The notes beneath the pieces are model-generated. The model had not been told where the DNA came from. It saw nothing but the letters and a program-made list of their open reading frames with translations, and did not search any database. Below are positions 9,124-17,483 of a stretch of 21,953 nt of DNA, piece after piece. Within the stretch, counting starts at the first letter, position 1; each line of letters opens with the position of its first letter. The stretch spans positions 1 to 21,953 of the forward strand of contig WAEK01000056.1 of the NCBI GenBank assembly GCA_011634665.1. The letters are read 5' to 3'. A program made the position numbers and the translations under genes. Source of the stretch: Mortierella sp. BCC40632 (lineage: Eukaryota > Mortierellomycota > Mortierellomycetes > Mortierellales > Mortierellaceae).

Positions 9124-9357
9124 GTGGAGGCACATAGCGAGGGAGGAGGGAAAGATGAGAAACATGGAGTGGGGTTGGACTTACTGATGAATTTAGGACG
9201 AGCCAGACGTGTGCCGAATGTTTTGGTCAGTGAGGAAGGCACGATGCGTCAGTTGTGGATGGCAAGGGAGAAGATGGTTCCAGGTGAATGGGCAATGGGT
9301 GGAGCAGCCAGTGCGGGTCAGTCCAGCGAGGACATACGATCAGGAGTCGGGATGTGA
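9124..9357 (+). CDS. Hypothetical ORF, 77 codons
   Basis: A plus-strand frame from 9124 to 9357, Gly/Glu/Met-rich (Leu-Asp-Leu-Leu-Met-Asn-Leu-Gly-Arg-Ala). It follows the Cys-rich frame and precedes a further frame (9288-9557) in another phase. No recognised domain. It may continue the same broken protein. Confidence 0.2.
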   Translation: MEAHSEGGGKDEKHGVGLDLLMNLGRARRVPNVLVSEEGTMRQLWMAREKMVPGEWAMGGAASAGQSSEDIRSGVGM

Positions 9358-9789
9358 ACGCAGCCGTTTTGTGTGCACACGATAGCGGAGGGGGTCGACT
9401 CTACTCTCACTGGGAGACATACCTGGAGCCATTTACAAGGACAATGCGTCCCACCAAAACATGCCTGTTTATTCACAGAATAGCTCAACTTACTATGCCT
9501 CCAACATCAGTTAGAGATGCAATGGGGATCCCTGCGGTACGCAGAAGGGCAAACTAAACTAGTAAAAGGAACACCAGTATCCAGTATCTAGGATTTATCA
9601 TCTACGTTTAGGTCACGGAAGACGATGTCGTAAAGCACCCCGGAAGGAGAAGGAACAATCCGAAGGTCATTGAAATTTGGACAAAAGAAGTTTGAAATAT
9701 CTCAAGGACTTGGAAGTCAGCCAATACGGTTCTTTGCGAGGGGGCCGAAGAAACAAGAAATGTCAAAGCAGAGAGCTGAGCCCTACTTG

Positions 9790-10222
9790 GCAAGTGGAAT
9801 TACACAACGGATGTGGATGGGGATTCTTGAGACGACTACATTGATCATTACAACAACGGCCCGGCTCCGATGAGCGAAAGCTTCGACTATGAGGTTTGGG
9901 AAGAAATCACATTAGCCTTATGTAGACACGAAAAGCTTGCTACTGGCAGTGGGGAACTTAACGAAGGCGAGGCCAGAGTGTCGAAGAGCTGGAAAAGACT
10001 AGAGGCCCAGACGGGGTATCGAACAGTGTAGAAAAATCGACGATGAACAACCCTGGTGTCTAAAGAGTTGTACCTCATCTTCCAAGCAGCAGCGAAAGGT
10101 GACAATGGATTCCTAAAGGGAACGAAAGTGATGAGGGACGACGCTGTTTCTCTCTGCCCAATGGAGTCGGATATGGGCAGAAGATCAAAGGCGCGGGCCC
10201 TCATCTGGTGGTCGCGGGACTA
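9790..10222 (+). pseudogene. Broken protein-like frames, unknown
   Basis: A frame at about 9790-10030 with one TGA near 9829 reads Asp-Asp-Tyr-Ile-Asp-His-Tyr-Asn-Asn-Gly-Pro, then Met-Ser-Glu-Ser-Phe-Asp-Tyr-Glu-Val-Trp-Glu-Glu, and ends at a TAG. A second frame then runs from about 10061 to the TAA at ~10219 (Lys-Glu-Leu-Tyr-Leu-Ile-Phe-Gln-Ala-Ala-Ala-Lys). Both look coding. A Gly-Pro-Asp-Gly string in an overlapping frame near 9998 recalls the start of LINE reverse transcriptases, but no other RT motif follows. Confidence 0.28.
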
Positions 10223-10429
10223 ACACGGAGTGTCAGAGCGGCAGCTATGCGTGCGCTGGAGTCAACAGTTGTTGCGCAGGGCCCCAGCCCCTGCGGTTGT
10301 GCTAGAAGGTGGCATGCACTTTCCGCACTGGGAGAGCACGTGGATGCTGTTGGTTCTGGAGCCTGAGGTCGATGATCAATTCTCAGCCGGCGGATTTCGA
10401 GGAATGGGAGTCCACTGATGCTCGGCTAG

Positions 10430-10831
10430 CATGCCTGCCACCAATGGTTTTCCGAACGAGGGGCCAACTCTTCGCTGAAAAATGCTACTTATCGACTGGT
10501 AAGTGAGTTGTTGTCAACTTTGAAAGCCTGTTATGTCTGTCTGCAAAGAGACTGGCACAACGGAGGCGCAGGAGCCTTTTCGCAAGGGTTAATCGTTGCA
10601 CCAGGTGCCACCTCAAAGGTTTGGATCCATCAAGCAGCGGCCAGAGTATTTCGGTCCGCTGTGGCTTACTTAACAGCCCCGTCCTATCGAAGCCACGATG
10701 GCGTATTTCCACGGCATCTCTGTTTTGCAAACACGCCCTTGGAAAACCTCGTCCAGAATTTGAGCCTCTTACAGAAGTATGACCTCAATTTAATCAGACA
10801 GGCTGCAGAAATGGGTTGGGGAACTGAGTAA
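10430..10831 (+). CDS. Uninterrupted 133-codon open frame, unknown
   Basis: The frame is open from just after the TAG at 10427-10429 to the TGA at 10829-10831, one of the longest clean frames in the window. The first ATG-type start within it is at about 10508. The protein is alpha-helical in character, with Ala-Thr-Tyr-Arg-Leu-Val-Ser-Glu-Leu-Leu, Trp-His-Asn-Gly-Gly-Ala-Gly-Ala-Phe and a C-terminal Leu/Asn/Gln-rich helix ending Glu-Met-Gly-Trp-Gly-Thr-Glu. I do not recognise the family. A donor-like CTG|GTAAGTGAGT at 10498-10508 lies inside it, so splicing is possible, though the frame reads straight through. It follows the broken frames at 9790-10222 on the same strand. Confidence 0.38.
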   Translation, partial: HACHQWFSERGANSSLKNATYRLVSELLSTLKACYVCLQRDWHNGGAGAFSQGLIVAPGATSKVWIHQAAARVFRSAVAYLTAPSYRSHDGVFPRHLCFANTPLENLVQNLSLLQKYDLNLIRQAAEMGWGTE

Positions 10832-11583
10832 AACGATAGAGATATGGCGAATAACCCGGCACTACTCTTTTGAAATCCAAGTACTTGTTCTGACCTCAAG
10901 AGAAAAAATAGCCAACTATCTCGAAACACGTGCATCGTCCGCACCATTTCTGATGCTGCCGGTTGTTTCCAGCTTGCTTGGAAATCAGGCCAATGCTCTC
11001 GAGGAACAGGATGACCGGTCGTCTCCAGGCTGTCTTTTAGTGTGCGCAGCGCAACAGGATTTATATACAGGAGGGTATCATGACGTTGTCGTCCGGCTTA
11101 ACTGCATCTGATTCGGTATGGCCGCTCCATTGCTTCGTTGTAGTTGACAACAATTTTTCGGACAAAGACTGGTAGCCTGTGCCACACTCAGCGAAAGAGA
11201 CCTCAGATTACAGGCCTAGGTCCTTTCGCAACTGCTATTATGAATGAAAATAAGCCCCAAAGACCCTCTGGATAAAAAGATCAACCAATGAACGATAATC
11301 AATTACAACCTTTCTCCCTACCAGTACAACTATAGTCAGTACCCACGGTGGCACTGAAAAAGAACGATGGCTACACCTTTTCAAAGCCACGCTTAAGGAA
11401 AGGTGGGATGAATTCTCCTCCGCTTTCAGATGTCACCGCTCTTTGATTTCAGAGAATTCAGCCAAGTGGCAGAAGCTGTGCGAAATAATATCAACAAAAA
11501 CCCCATCGTCCTCAATATCTTGATCGTTTGTATTCTGGGCTTACGTTTTCTGATGGGCTTGGCCATGCGGGTGCACCTCGGAT
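10832..11583 (+). other. Mostly non-coding; one small hydrophobic ORF
   Basis: Little is seen between 10832 and 11429. At 11430-11615 a 61-codon frame contains a hydrophobic segment (Ile-Val-Leu-Asn-Ile-Leu-Ile-Val-Cys-Ile-Leu-Gly-Leu) that could be a single membrane span, but its end overlaps the better-supported minus-strand relic. Confidence 0.25.
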
Positions 11584-12325
11584 TCACAGCTGGGATGCAA
11601 TCCACTCAGCAGTAGAGAAGTGTACCATCTTCTTGAAATGCTGAATCTCTCCAATGGTGGTTCCTGCTAACAAAAGGGTCCTTAAAGCTACAGGGGTGAA
11701 GATGAGAACTTTTTTGGCAGGCCAGGGTGTGTAGCTGTCTAGAGGTGGGGGCAGCCAGAAGAGGGGTTGGACTTTTAGAGTGACCATGTCGAAAAAGGGA
11801 AGGCGTTCCAGAAAAAGCAGAGTACTACAATCCATTGAGGGATCTTTTGGGCAGTAATCGGCAGAAGGTATCCTATCCAACACACACTTTTTAGGAGGGA
11901 TATTAATTGCCTCGTCTCGTGCCAATGGGATCGGGGCGTGCTATCCAGCTCTCGTTTCTCTGATCTCTAGGATCGGTCAGACGATGCGTTTCGTTTTCAG
12001 GGGCAAAGGACACGTTGGGCTGCGAACAGAAGGAATATTTTGCGATCTTCTGACCGATCACTCGTGCTTCTGCCAGCTACTCCTCAAATTGGGAATCGTT
12101 TTGCCATAATTTTTTCTGCGTCATGAGGAAAGAGCCAAGTGCCGATATCACATGTTTAGTGCACCGCCGCTGGTATAGGGAGATCGAAGACGTGTCCCAC
12201 GATCTTGGTGGGGAGGATTGGACATGAAGTCTTTTCCAGGCCCGCTTCTCGGCACCGAGTCCAGCAGTGGGGTGATCCTCAGTTCCTTTCGCGACCGAGT
12301 GTTTCAGCCTGTTCTCCTCCGACAA
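11584..12325 (-). pseudogene. Minus-strand protein-coding relic, ~245 codons in two frames
   Basis: Reading on the minus strand, a frame from 12325 runs to a TAA at 11905-11903 with a single TAG (12079-12077). An overlapping second frame from about 11937 runs uninterrupted to 11584 (~115 codons). The second half is convincing: Pro-Leu-Phe-Trp-Leu-Pro-Pro-Pro-Leu-Asp, Val-Leu-Ile-Phe-Thr-Pro-Val-Ala-Leu-Arg-Thr-Leu-Leu and Gly-Thr-Thr-Ile-Gly-Glu-Ile-Gln-His-Phe. The join between frames lies at about 11905-11937 and needs a one- or two-base indel. I do not recognise the family. The plus strand is also open over 12205-12498, so the 5' part is less certain. Confidence 0.38.
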
Positions 12326-12925
12326 AATCTGTCATATGCAAGGGCAATCTAGGAAGAGACGGCACAGAAATAACAGGACTCAGGAAAGATCTGCAGGTCT
12401 TTCAGGCGCGATCCATGGGAGATTTGGTAAGATGGAGAATTCTAGGGGATCCTGGAAAGGATATGGAGAGCAGCTACGAAACGATGGTGAGACTCTAAAT
12501 CGGCGATCAAAATGGCGAAAGACAAGGACGACCGAGGTGCTAGGATTTTAGTGTGAAGTGGCGAAAAAGGGAAGTAAAGAAAAAGCCTAGTGTTATTCAT
12601 CGGCATCATAGACAGAAATATGAGGAGGTCATGTGAGTGGCTGGCACAGGACCTCTGCCTAGTTGCCTGAGTCCCTGCCTTTGACTTTACCTCTGGGTGC
12701 TACTCATTGTGTACCCTATTTTCCTCTTCTGGATTCTTCCACCTATTCTCTTTTTTTTTCTTCCTTGGTGGATTGAGGAGACTAGGCCATACGTCTGGAA
12801 AACACAGGACCCAGGTGCACAAATAGATAAAACCCCTAACAGGGCCTGTAAAAAAGGAAGAAAAAGCTGGAGGACTATGGAAATAAATATGAAACAGAGG
12901 GGCTGCATTGAGATATGCGCTGAAG
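12326..12925. other. No confident gene; T-rich tract
   Basis: Both strands are open in places: a plus frame at 12697-12969 with a hydrophobic N-terminus, and a minus frame at 12687-13082 of 131 codons, Phe/Ser/Leu-rich. A T-rich stretch at 12748-12765 accounts for part of the hydrophobic coding. I cannot choose between strands. Confidence 0.3.
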
Positions 12926-12954
12926 AGCACAGGGGCGCCAGCGTCTCCTGTAGG

Positions 12955-13022
12955 AAACAAAAAGTTTGAGAAGCCTTATGACTGAAATAAACTGCTCCAT
13001 GTTGTGGGATTGGAGGGAAATG
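12955..13022 (+). pseudogene. Left half of the reading frame split by the DIRS insertion
   Basis: A plus-strand frame opens after a TAG near 12955 and reads Glu-Thr-Lys-Ser-Leu-Arg-Ser-Leu, then Met-Thr-Glu-Ile-Asn-Cys-Ser, and ends at the ATG 13020-13022 that is the left edge of the mobile element. The same phase resumes at 17220 after the second ATG (17217-17219). The product is unknown. A frame just upstream (about 12900-12980) appears to belong to the same protein after a frameshift. Confidence 0.4.
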
Positions 13023-13083
13023 AGCCTGCGATAGCAACCGGGCCTGGCCTGGCATATGCTGAGTAAAAAGTGACTCTGGCAAA

Positions 13084-13195
13084 TCTTTATTTGATTGCTA
13101 TGAAAGTACTATGATTTTTTTTTTTTTTTTTTTTATAAATAAATTTTTTTTCTCTGTGTCCTCCTTTCCTCTTTGGTCGTTTGATTGCTTGTTTT
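13084..13195 (+). repeat. DIRS inverted terminal repeat, 3' (low-coordinate) copy
   Basis: It begins TCTTTATTTGATTGCT, then AAGTACTA(T)GA, a T run of about 24, ATAAATAAAT, TCTGTGTC and CCTCTTT. The same order of words in reverse complement occurs at 17060-17167. The arms differ by small indels, notably in T-run length and the duplicated AAAT. Similarity fades after about 13195. Confidence 0.9.
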
Positions 13196-13224
13196 TTTTT
13201 GCGGCGGGGTGGGTGGGCACCGCT

Positions 13225-13345
13225 TCTCAGCATACTGCTTGTCACTTCGTACCCGCATGGGATTAGATGTCGCCTGCTATCGCAGCTCATCCAATCTAAG
13301 TAGCCTTTCGCATACGACGGTGTGCTTCTTAAAAAGTGATAGGCC
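13225..13345 (-). repeat. DIRS internal complementary region (ICR)
   Basis: This block is complementary to the two outer element ends. The part at 13290-13345 (minus strand GTCGTATGCGAAA, then CTACTT) matches plus strand 17194-17219 (GTCGTATGCGAAATATACTT). The part at 13225-13290 (minus strand ATGAGCTGCGATAGCA, then GTATGCTGAG) matches plus strand 13020-13058 (ATGAGCCTGCGATAGCA, GCATATGCTGAG). The two halves meet at ATG (13290-13288 on the minus strand), the trinucleotide found at both ends. In the DIRS-1 model this region templates joining of the ends into a circle. It starts within the last codons of the YR. Confidence 0.88.
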
Positions 13346-14260
13346 CATGATTCAATAACATCGATGTAAAGTTCGTCTTAGACATCCGGTATCTTCGGTA
13401 AAGCTTGAAGGTGAATTTGATGCCAATTTCGGTACCACAATACGACGTCTTCTAGGGAGGCACCCTTCATGAGAGCATTGGAAGCGCCAGCGAGATCGTG
13501 TTGCGTGGGCTGTGACCTTGAGACCCGAGATTGTCATAGTTGTCTTTATCATCTTGCTATCTGTTTTGATCGGGCTTGTTGCGGAGGGGTCGGATGTTGT
13601 GAAGAACAAGCCCAGAATCTCGTGAGTTGATAGGACAGCCTCGTCTGTCTTCTCCTCGTACAGTATTCAATGAAGCACTACCAGGCAGAGGGTGGAGTCA
13701 TGGTGGGCATCGTGGAAGGAGCTTGATAATGGGTCGGCCCCTCGGCGTTCTTAGGGAAAATGCTACCTGTAAAAGTGTTCTTGGGGCTGAGGGATCTGGG
13801 ATCGATACGGTTGCAAAGTCGGATGATCTGCGTGAGAACGTGGTGATAGCTGGGAGCCATGCGGCTGCGGCACCGGACTGTATCTGATAGGCTATTTGGA
13901 CCCACTGTGCCAAAGTCTTTGGGACAGTTAAGAATATCCAAAAGGTGCGGCTTGGTCGGATTTCCTTCGGCGAATTTGCTTGAGATGAGGCGAAACCCGT
14001 AGCCTTGGAGATTGATGGCTAGCGCTTGGTCCTTGGCTGGCCATTCTCCTGACTGCCGAAGGTAAAAACTTTGATGGAGCTCGGGGGCGGAAGGCCATTG
14101 CTGGAAACATTTTGCAGGTAGTTTTAACTATGGAAACATCGGAAGCGTTGAAGGATCGACATTGTTGGATCTTGATTTGAGACCCCGAGCTCTTTGGGCT
14201 GACTGAAGTAGTTCTATGTCTGCTAAGTTGACAAGGAAGGAATGTCAGGTCTGAGTTGCT
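13329..14260 (-). pseudogene. Tyrosine recombinase (YR) of the DIRS element, frameshifted
   Basis: This domain would integrate circular element DNA by site-specific recombination. The C-terminal third is clear. His-Ala-Thr-Arg (13507-13496) is the H-x-x-R motif. After one frameshift comes Ala-Gly-Ala-Ser-Asn-Ala-Leu-Met-Lys-Gly, then Glu-Asp-Val-Val-Leu-Trp. After another frameshift comes Lys-Leu-Tyr-Arg-Arg-Tyr-Arg, which holds the candidate nucleophile Tyr, then Lys-Thr-Asn-Phe-Thr-Ser-Met-Leu-Leu. The frame ends at TAA 13331-13329. Upstream, Ser-Arg-Arg-Ser-Ser-Asp-Phe-Ala-Thr-Val near 13820 probably holds the first catalytic Arg. The N-terminal half (13928-14437 is one open frame) is less conserved and may include misread frames. 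Confidence 0.8.
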
Positions 14261-14429
14261 ACTCCATGCCCAACTCTTGGGGTGATGCCTGAGATACGCC
14301 ACGCAGGTGAAAGCTCCACTTGTGATTCCTGAGAGGGGGTGCTTGAGACGATCGTGGGGATGCGCGTCGAGAGGCTCAAAAGGCTGGTCGCAATTCATCT
14401 TGGTAGTGTAGAATTTTTTCCACGGGCCG

Positions 14430-15135
14430 AAGGCCAATCTGGGGGGTGATCAACGTTATTGTGGCGCGTTTCTCTTCGCAGCTTTCTGAGAATTGTGGGG
14501 ATCGCCCACGGGGTTGGCGGGTTCTTCCGCTGGCGCCATTTCTGCGTGAGAGCGTTTAGGCGACTTCTGTTGGGTCGGACGCCACAGGGGGAGCTGGTGG
14601 TTGTTGATCCGGTCGGCGAATAGGTCGATGTCGTGTGAGCCCCATCAATTTCTCGCGTAATTTGAACCACTGTCCGGTGAAGCATCCACTGGTGTTTCTC
14701 AGGGGACATCCCGTGATTGTCTCGGTCTGCTATCCCATTGTCTTCGTCTGGGATGTGCTCTGCAATGACTTTTTTATCCGTCTTTCGAGGGCCAGTCCAT
14801 AGCTCCCGTTGCTATGTTGGATAGGAGGTGGGGATAAGTCACTCCCATGTGATTATAAACAATGGCAGTCGTGTTGTCGGAGCGGACCTTGATGGTGACA
14901 TCCTTCAGGTGTGGGAGGAAGACTGGAGGGGGTGAGGTGGACTGCTAAGAGTTCTTTTTGTGGATTTGATGTGAAGGTCGGTCTATAAATTCACGCCAGT
15001 GGCCCCTGAACTGGGTTCCTTGTGAAACCACCATCCGTGTCCAAAGGCATCCGTTGTGACAGTCTCTGAGGATCGGCAAGGGAAGAAATGATCTCCCCGT
15101 TCCAGCGTTGAAGGTTGTCGATCCACCATCGAACT
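14430..15135 (-). pseudogene. RNase H and C-terminal domain of the DIRS polyprotein
   Basis: RNase H removes the RNA strand during reverse transcription. Visible in order on the minus strand: Thr-Thr-Asp-Ala near 15060 (first catalytic Asp); Phe-Arg-Gly-His-Trp near 15000; Glu-Leu-Leu-Ala-Val near 14950 across an in-frame break; Val-Arg-Ser-Asp-Asn-Thr-Thr-Ala-Ile-Val-Tyr-Asn-His at about 14888-14850, with the S-D-N at 14881-14873; Ala-Glu-His-Ile-Pro near 14775; and His-Asp-Ile-Asp-Leu-Phe-Ala-Asp-Arg-Ile-Asn (about 14635-14603), the motif that typically closes this region in DIRS elements. At least four frame changes are needed to connect them. The tail leads towards the recombinase. Confidence 0.85.
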
Positions 15136-15169
15136 CTTCAGACTGGTCTCCGAAACTGGGTTTGATAAT

Positions 15170-15870
15170 CCCAATCCCGACTCGATCCGAAGGTTCCTGG
15201 ATCTTCAAAGAATAGTAGAACGCGTGCGGAGTTGGGCTGGAATATGGCACCAGGTTGTTGAGTGAAAGAAGACCGATCAAAAGGAAACCCAGTTGTCTCG
15301 TGGTCGCCGTGCCCTTGTCCAAGATGTGTTGAGCTGATCGAATCACGTTTCGAACTTGTCGCGTGGAGGCGGATCTCCATCGTTTTGGTGTTGATCATAT
15401 CCCAAGTGTTGCATCGTTTGAGGAGGGGTTGAATGATGACTTTATAAGGGGGTTCTCTGGTCCTAGAGCCGCCATCTTCGCAGATGATTTTTGGTGTTCT
15501 TGATCGCCCTCTTCTCGAGAATCGAGAGAGAATGATAAAGTCGTCAAGTATCCGTATATCCAATACCCTGCTTCCTTGCCCAGGTTAGTATCGGTTTTAG
15601 GACCTTTGAAAACACGATTGGAGAAAGATGTTGAAAAAGGGAGCACTTTGAACTGGTACTTCTTTCCTCCAGGTGGAGTGGAGGAATTTCCCGGCTCGTC
15701 GGGTGGATGTCGATGTGGAAAAGGGCGTCTTTCAAGTCGATGCCTGTCAGATAGTCGTCTCGTTGGCCTGCTACTACTACTGCTAACGATTCCGCTCTTG
15801 AAGAGCGGTGTACTATGTCAGATTCGTTGAGCTTCCGGAGAGGGGAGTCGATCTCACGAGGTCGTTTGCT
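15170..15870 (-). pseudogene. Reverse transcriptase of the DIRS element, frameshifted
   Basis: This domain would copy the element RNA into DNA. Motifs in order on the minus strand: Asp-Asp-Tyr-Leu-Thr-Gly-Ile-Asp-Leu-Lys-Asp-Ala at 15759-15724 (palm Asp); Tyr-Gln-Phe-Lys-Val-Leu-Pro-Phe near 15655-15632; Val-Leu-Lys-Pro-Ile-Leu-Thr-Trp-Ala-Arg-Lys-Gln near 15605-15570; and Tyr-Leu-Asp-Asp-Phe-Ile-Ile-Leu around 15552-15530 (catalytic Y-L-D-D, with a frame change inside it). The connection region then reads Ile-Arg-Ser-Ala-Gln-His-Ile-Leu-Asp-Lys-Gly-Thr-Ala-Thr-Thr-Arg-Gln-Leu at about 15343-15290. The spacing and wording are those of DIRS, not of LTR or LINE polymerases. Confidence 0.9.
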
Positions 15871-16179
15871 TCCAATTCTTTTTGGGGACCAAGAAAAAAT
15901 ATCGGAGGTGAAGGCGTCTGAGAAGGGGATCTACCTCTTCTCCGTCAGAGTTTTAAAGTTAGTTGCTCCGATTCGATGAAACTGTTTCGGGATCTCGTTG
16001 AATTGTCAGGGGTCATCTGAAGGTGGGAGGAGGGGTTGGCGGTGGGTTGGTGAAGGTTGATAGCCGTCTCGAACGATGTCAAGGGGCCCAGGAATCGGTT
16101 AATTATTTGCCACTCTTGGGGGATGATTTGATCCTCTGTGTCCCCGCCAAGGCGGTCTTTCCGGGTTGGGAGGCGATGT

Positions 16180-17032
16180 CTCTAAGCATCGTTCCGGCGA
16201 TCCTGGCTGCCAGTGCCATTGAAAGTTTTTGGTTTGTAATTGTTGTTGTTGCTGTTAATTTGCTGTTGTTGTTGCTGTTGCTATTGTTGTATCACCCTTT
16301 TTGAAGGCGCGACTGGTTGTTGAAAGGTTTATTGCCTTGTTGGTTGGGTGGTCCAATCTCCGCGGCGGTCCGTTTGAGAACTCCTTGAATTTCTTCCAGG
16401 GCTTTCTTGAGCTTCTTCTATAACGCTCAGCGCCGGGTTCTTGTCGTCGCGACTGAGGAGGGGTGGCTGTTGGCGTATATGTTCACGGTGGGCCTCTTCC
16501 GAGCCGTACCATGATGCGATGTCGTCGCTGATGAGTGTCCCTAAGTCGCTGGAAGGTGGTCGGAGGGAGGTTCCTGGTAAGACTCGTCGATAATCTTATC
16601 GTAATCGCCAAATTCTGGATGCCGAAATGGTCCAAGGGGCGAGTGGTCATAACGACTCTAGTGCCCGATCTTTGCAGGTCTTTGTCATTTGGTCCTCTTT
16701 TTCGAGCTTTTGGTAGGACAGGGGATATCAGGGGCGTCAAGCTGGAGTTCACTATCTTGGAGCAGTATCCCATATCGCGCTCTTGCCCTCTGCGGGAGGA
16801 TCCATTCCCAGGGGTCGTGGAGATATTAGTCCTCCAGGGGAAGTCTTTGGAAGGGTTGCCATTCGCGACGTTCCCGAATTGAAGTGTCTAATGTCGTCCT
16901 TGTCGACACTCATGTTGTCGCCCTGATCGGTGAGATTGGTGTGTTGGAGAATATGCTGTAGGATTTGTCGTAGCCTATCGTTGTCGAGGGGTAAGGGGTG
17001 GGGGTGTGAGGGGTAGGATTGTTTGAGTCCAT
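16180..17032 (-). pseudogene. Gag-like ORF1 of the DIRS element, frameshifted
   Basis: The likely start is ATG 17032-17030, the first ATG after the 5' terminal repeat, giving Met-Asp-Ser-Asn-Asn-Pro-Thr-Pro. Later frames carry Arg-Leu-Arg-Gln-Ile-Leu-Gln-His-Ile-Leu near 17000-16960, an acidic Pro-rich segment, Ile-Ser-Asp-Asp-Ile-Ala-Ser-Trp-Tyr-Gly near 16530, and an Ala/Glu/Gln-rich helix around 16420. A CAA/AAC tract at 16225-16290 encodes a Gln/Asn-rich linker before the polymerase. The role is inferred from position: DIRS ORF1 packages the RNA. No zinc knuckle is visible. Several frame changes break it. Confidence 0.65.
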
Positions 17033-17059
17033 TTTGGGGAAATTTTGAAGCTGGTAATC

Positions 17060-17167
17060 CACCAGCAAAGCAAAGAAAAACGGCAAAAGAGGAAAAGAGT
17101 GACACAGAAAAAATTTATAAAAAAAAAAAAAAAAATCTAGTACTTGCTAAGCAATCAAATAAAGAAC
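17060..17167 (-). repeat. DIRS inverted terminal repeat, 5' (high-coordinate) copy
   Basis: On the minus strand it reads TCTTTATTTGATTGCT, AGCAAGTACTAGA, a T run of ~17, ATAAATTTTTTCTGTGTC and CCTCTTTTGCCG, matching the arm at 13084-13195. It precedes the Gag-like start codon at 17032 by ~30 bases, so the 5' leader is short. A promoter is expected here in DIRS elements, but I cannot point to one. Confidence 0.9.
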
Positions 17168-17216
17168 CGGCCGTATATCCTTTAAAACCATACTGTCGTA
17201 TGCGAAATATACTTGG

Positions 17217-17462
17217 ATGTTGGACTATATACCAAGAGATAAGAAAAAAATTGAGGGAGCATTAACACAAGTCCAAGCCTACGTTAGAATCTTCTCAACA
17301 TGGTGATGTTTTGAAACAATGGTTTGTAGAACAGAGCCTTGTTGATCTTGAAGGCAGCTGGTTCAAGGAAATTTACCACCAGAGCCACGGTGCATCAAAG
17401 CCTCTGGAAAACATTGTCCTAGGCGTGGAACCGAAGAAAACAGAAGAAAAGAGGAATTATTA
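17217..17462 (+). pseudogene. Right half of the reading frame split by the DIRS insertion
   Basis: After the ATG core the plus-strand frame reads Leu-Asp-Tyr-Ile-Pro-Arg-Asp-Lys-Lys-Lys and a helix with Leu-Thr-Gln-Val-Gln-Ala-Tyr-Val-Arg, to a TGA near 17303. A small frame change leads into a second open stretch (Val-Leu-Lys-Gln-Trp-Phe-Val-Glu-Gln-Ser-Leu, then Gly-Ser-Trp-Phe-Lys-Glu-Ile-Tyr) ending at TAA 17460-17462. The composition is clearly protein-like. The family is not recognised. It continues the phase of 12955-13022, so these were one coding sequence before insertion. Confidence 0.42.
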
Positions 17463-17483
17463 ATTATTTAATTTATTTTTGGA

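Larger units (their letters stand above)
13020..17219 (-). mobile_element. DIRS-like tyrosine-recombinase retrotransposon, complete ends
   Basis: A ~4.2-kb element on the minus strand, order Gag-like region, RT, RNase H, tyrosine recombinase (YR). Inverted terminal repeats lie at both sides. An internal complementary region after the YR stop matches the outer ends of both termini. Both ends carry an ATG core, and the host reading frame continues across it. This combination is diagnostic for the DIRS group: no LTRs, no DDE integrase, RNase H with an S-D-N motif, YR with H-x-x-R and Tyr. DIRS-1-type elements are usually a little longer and often carry a methyltransferase domain, which I do not see. 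Every ORF is interrupted by frameshifts, so as written the copy would not encode working proteins. Confidence 0.92.

Noticed and set aside
9985..10005. LINE reverse transcriptase start (Gly-Pro-Asp-Gly)
   Set aside because: Four residues in a frame that soon stops; no F-A-D-D or other RT motif follows on the plus strand.
13097..13140. Poly(A) tail of a retrotransposed sequence (long T run)
   Set aside because: The matching run at 17118-17135 in inverted orientation shows it is part of the DIRS terminal repeats.
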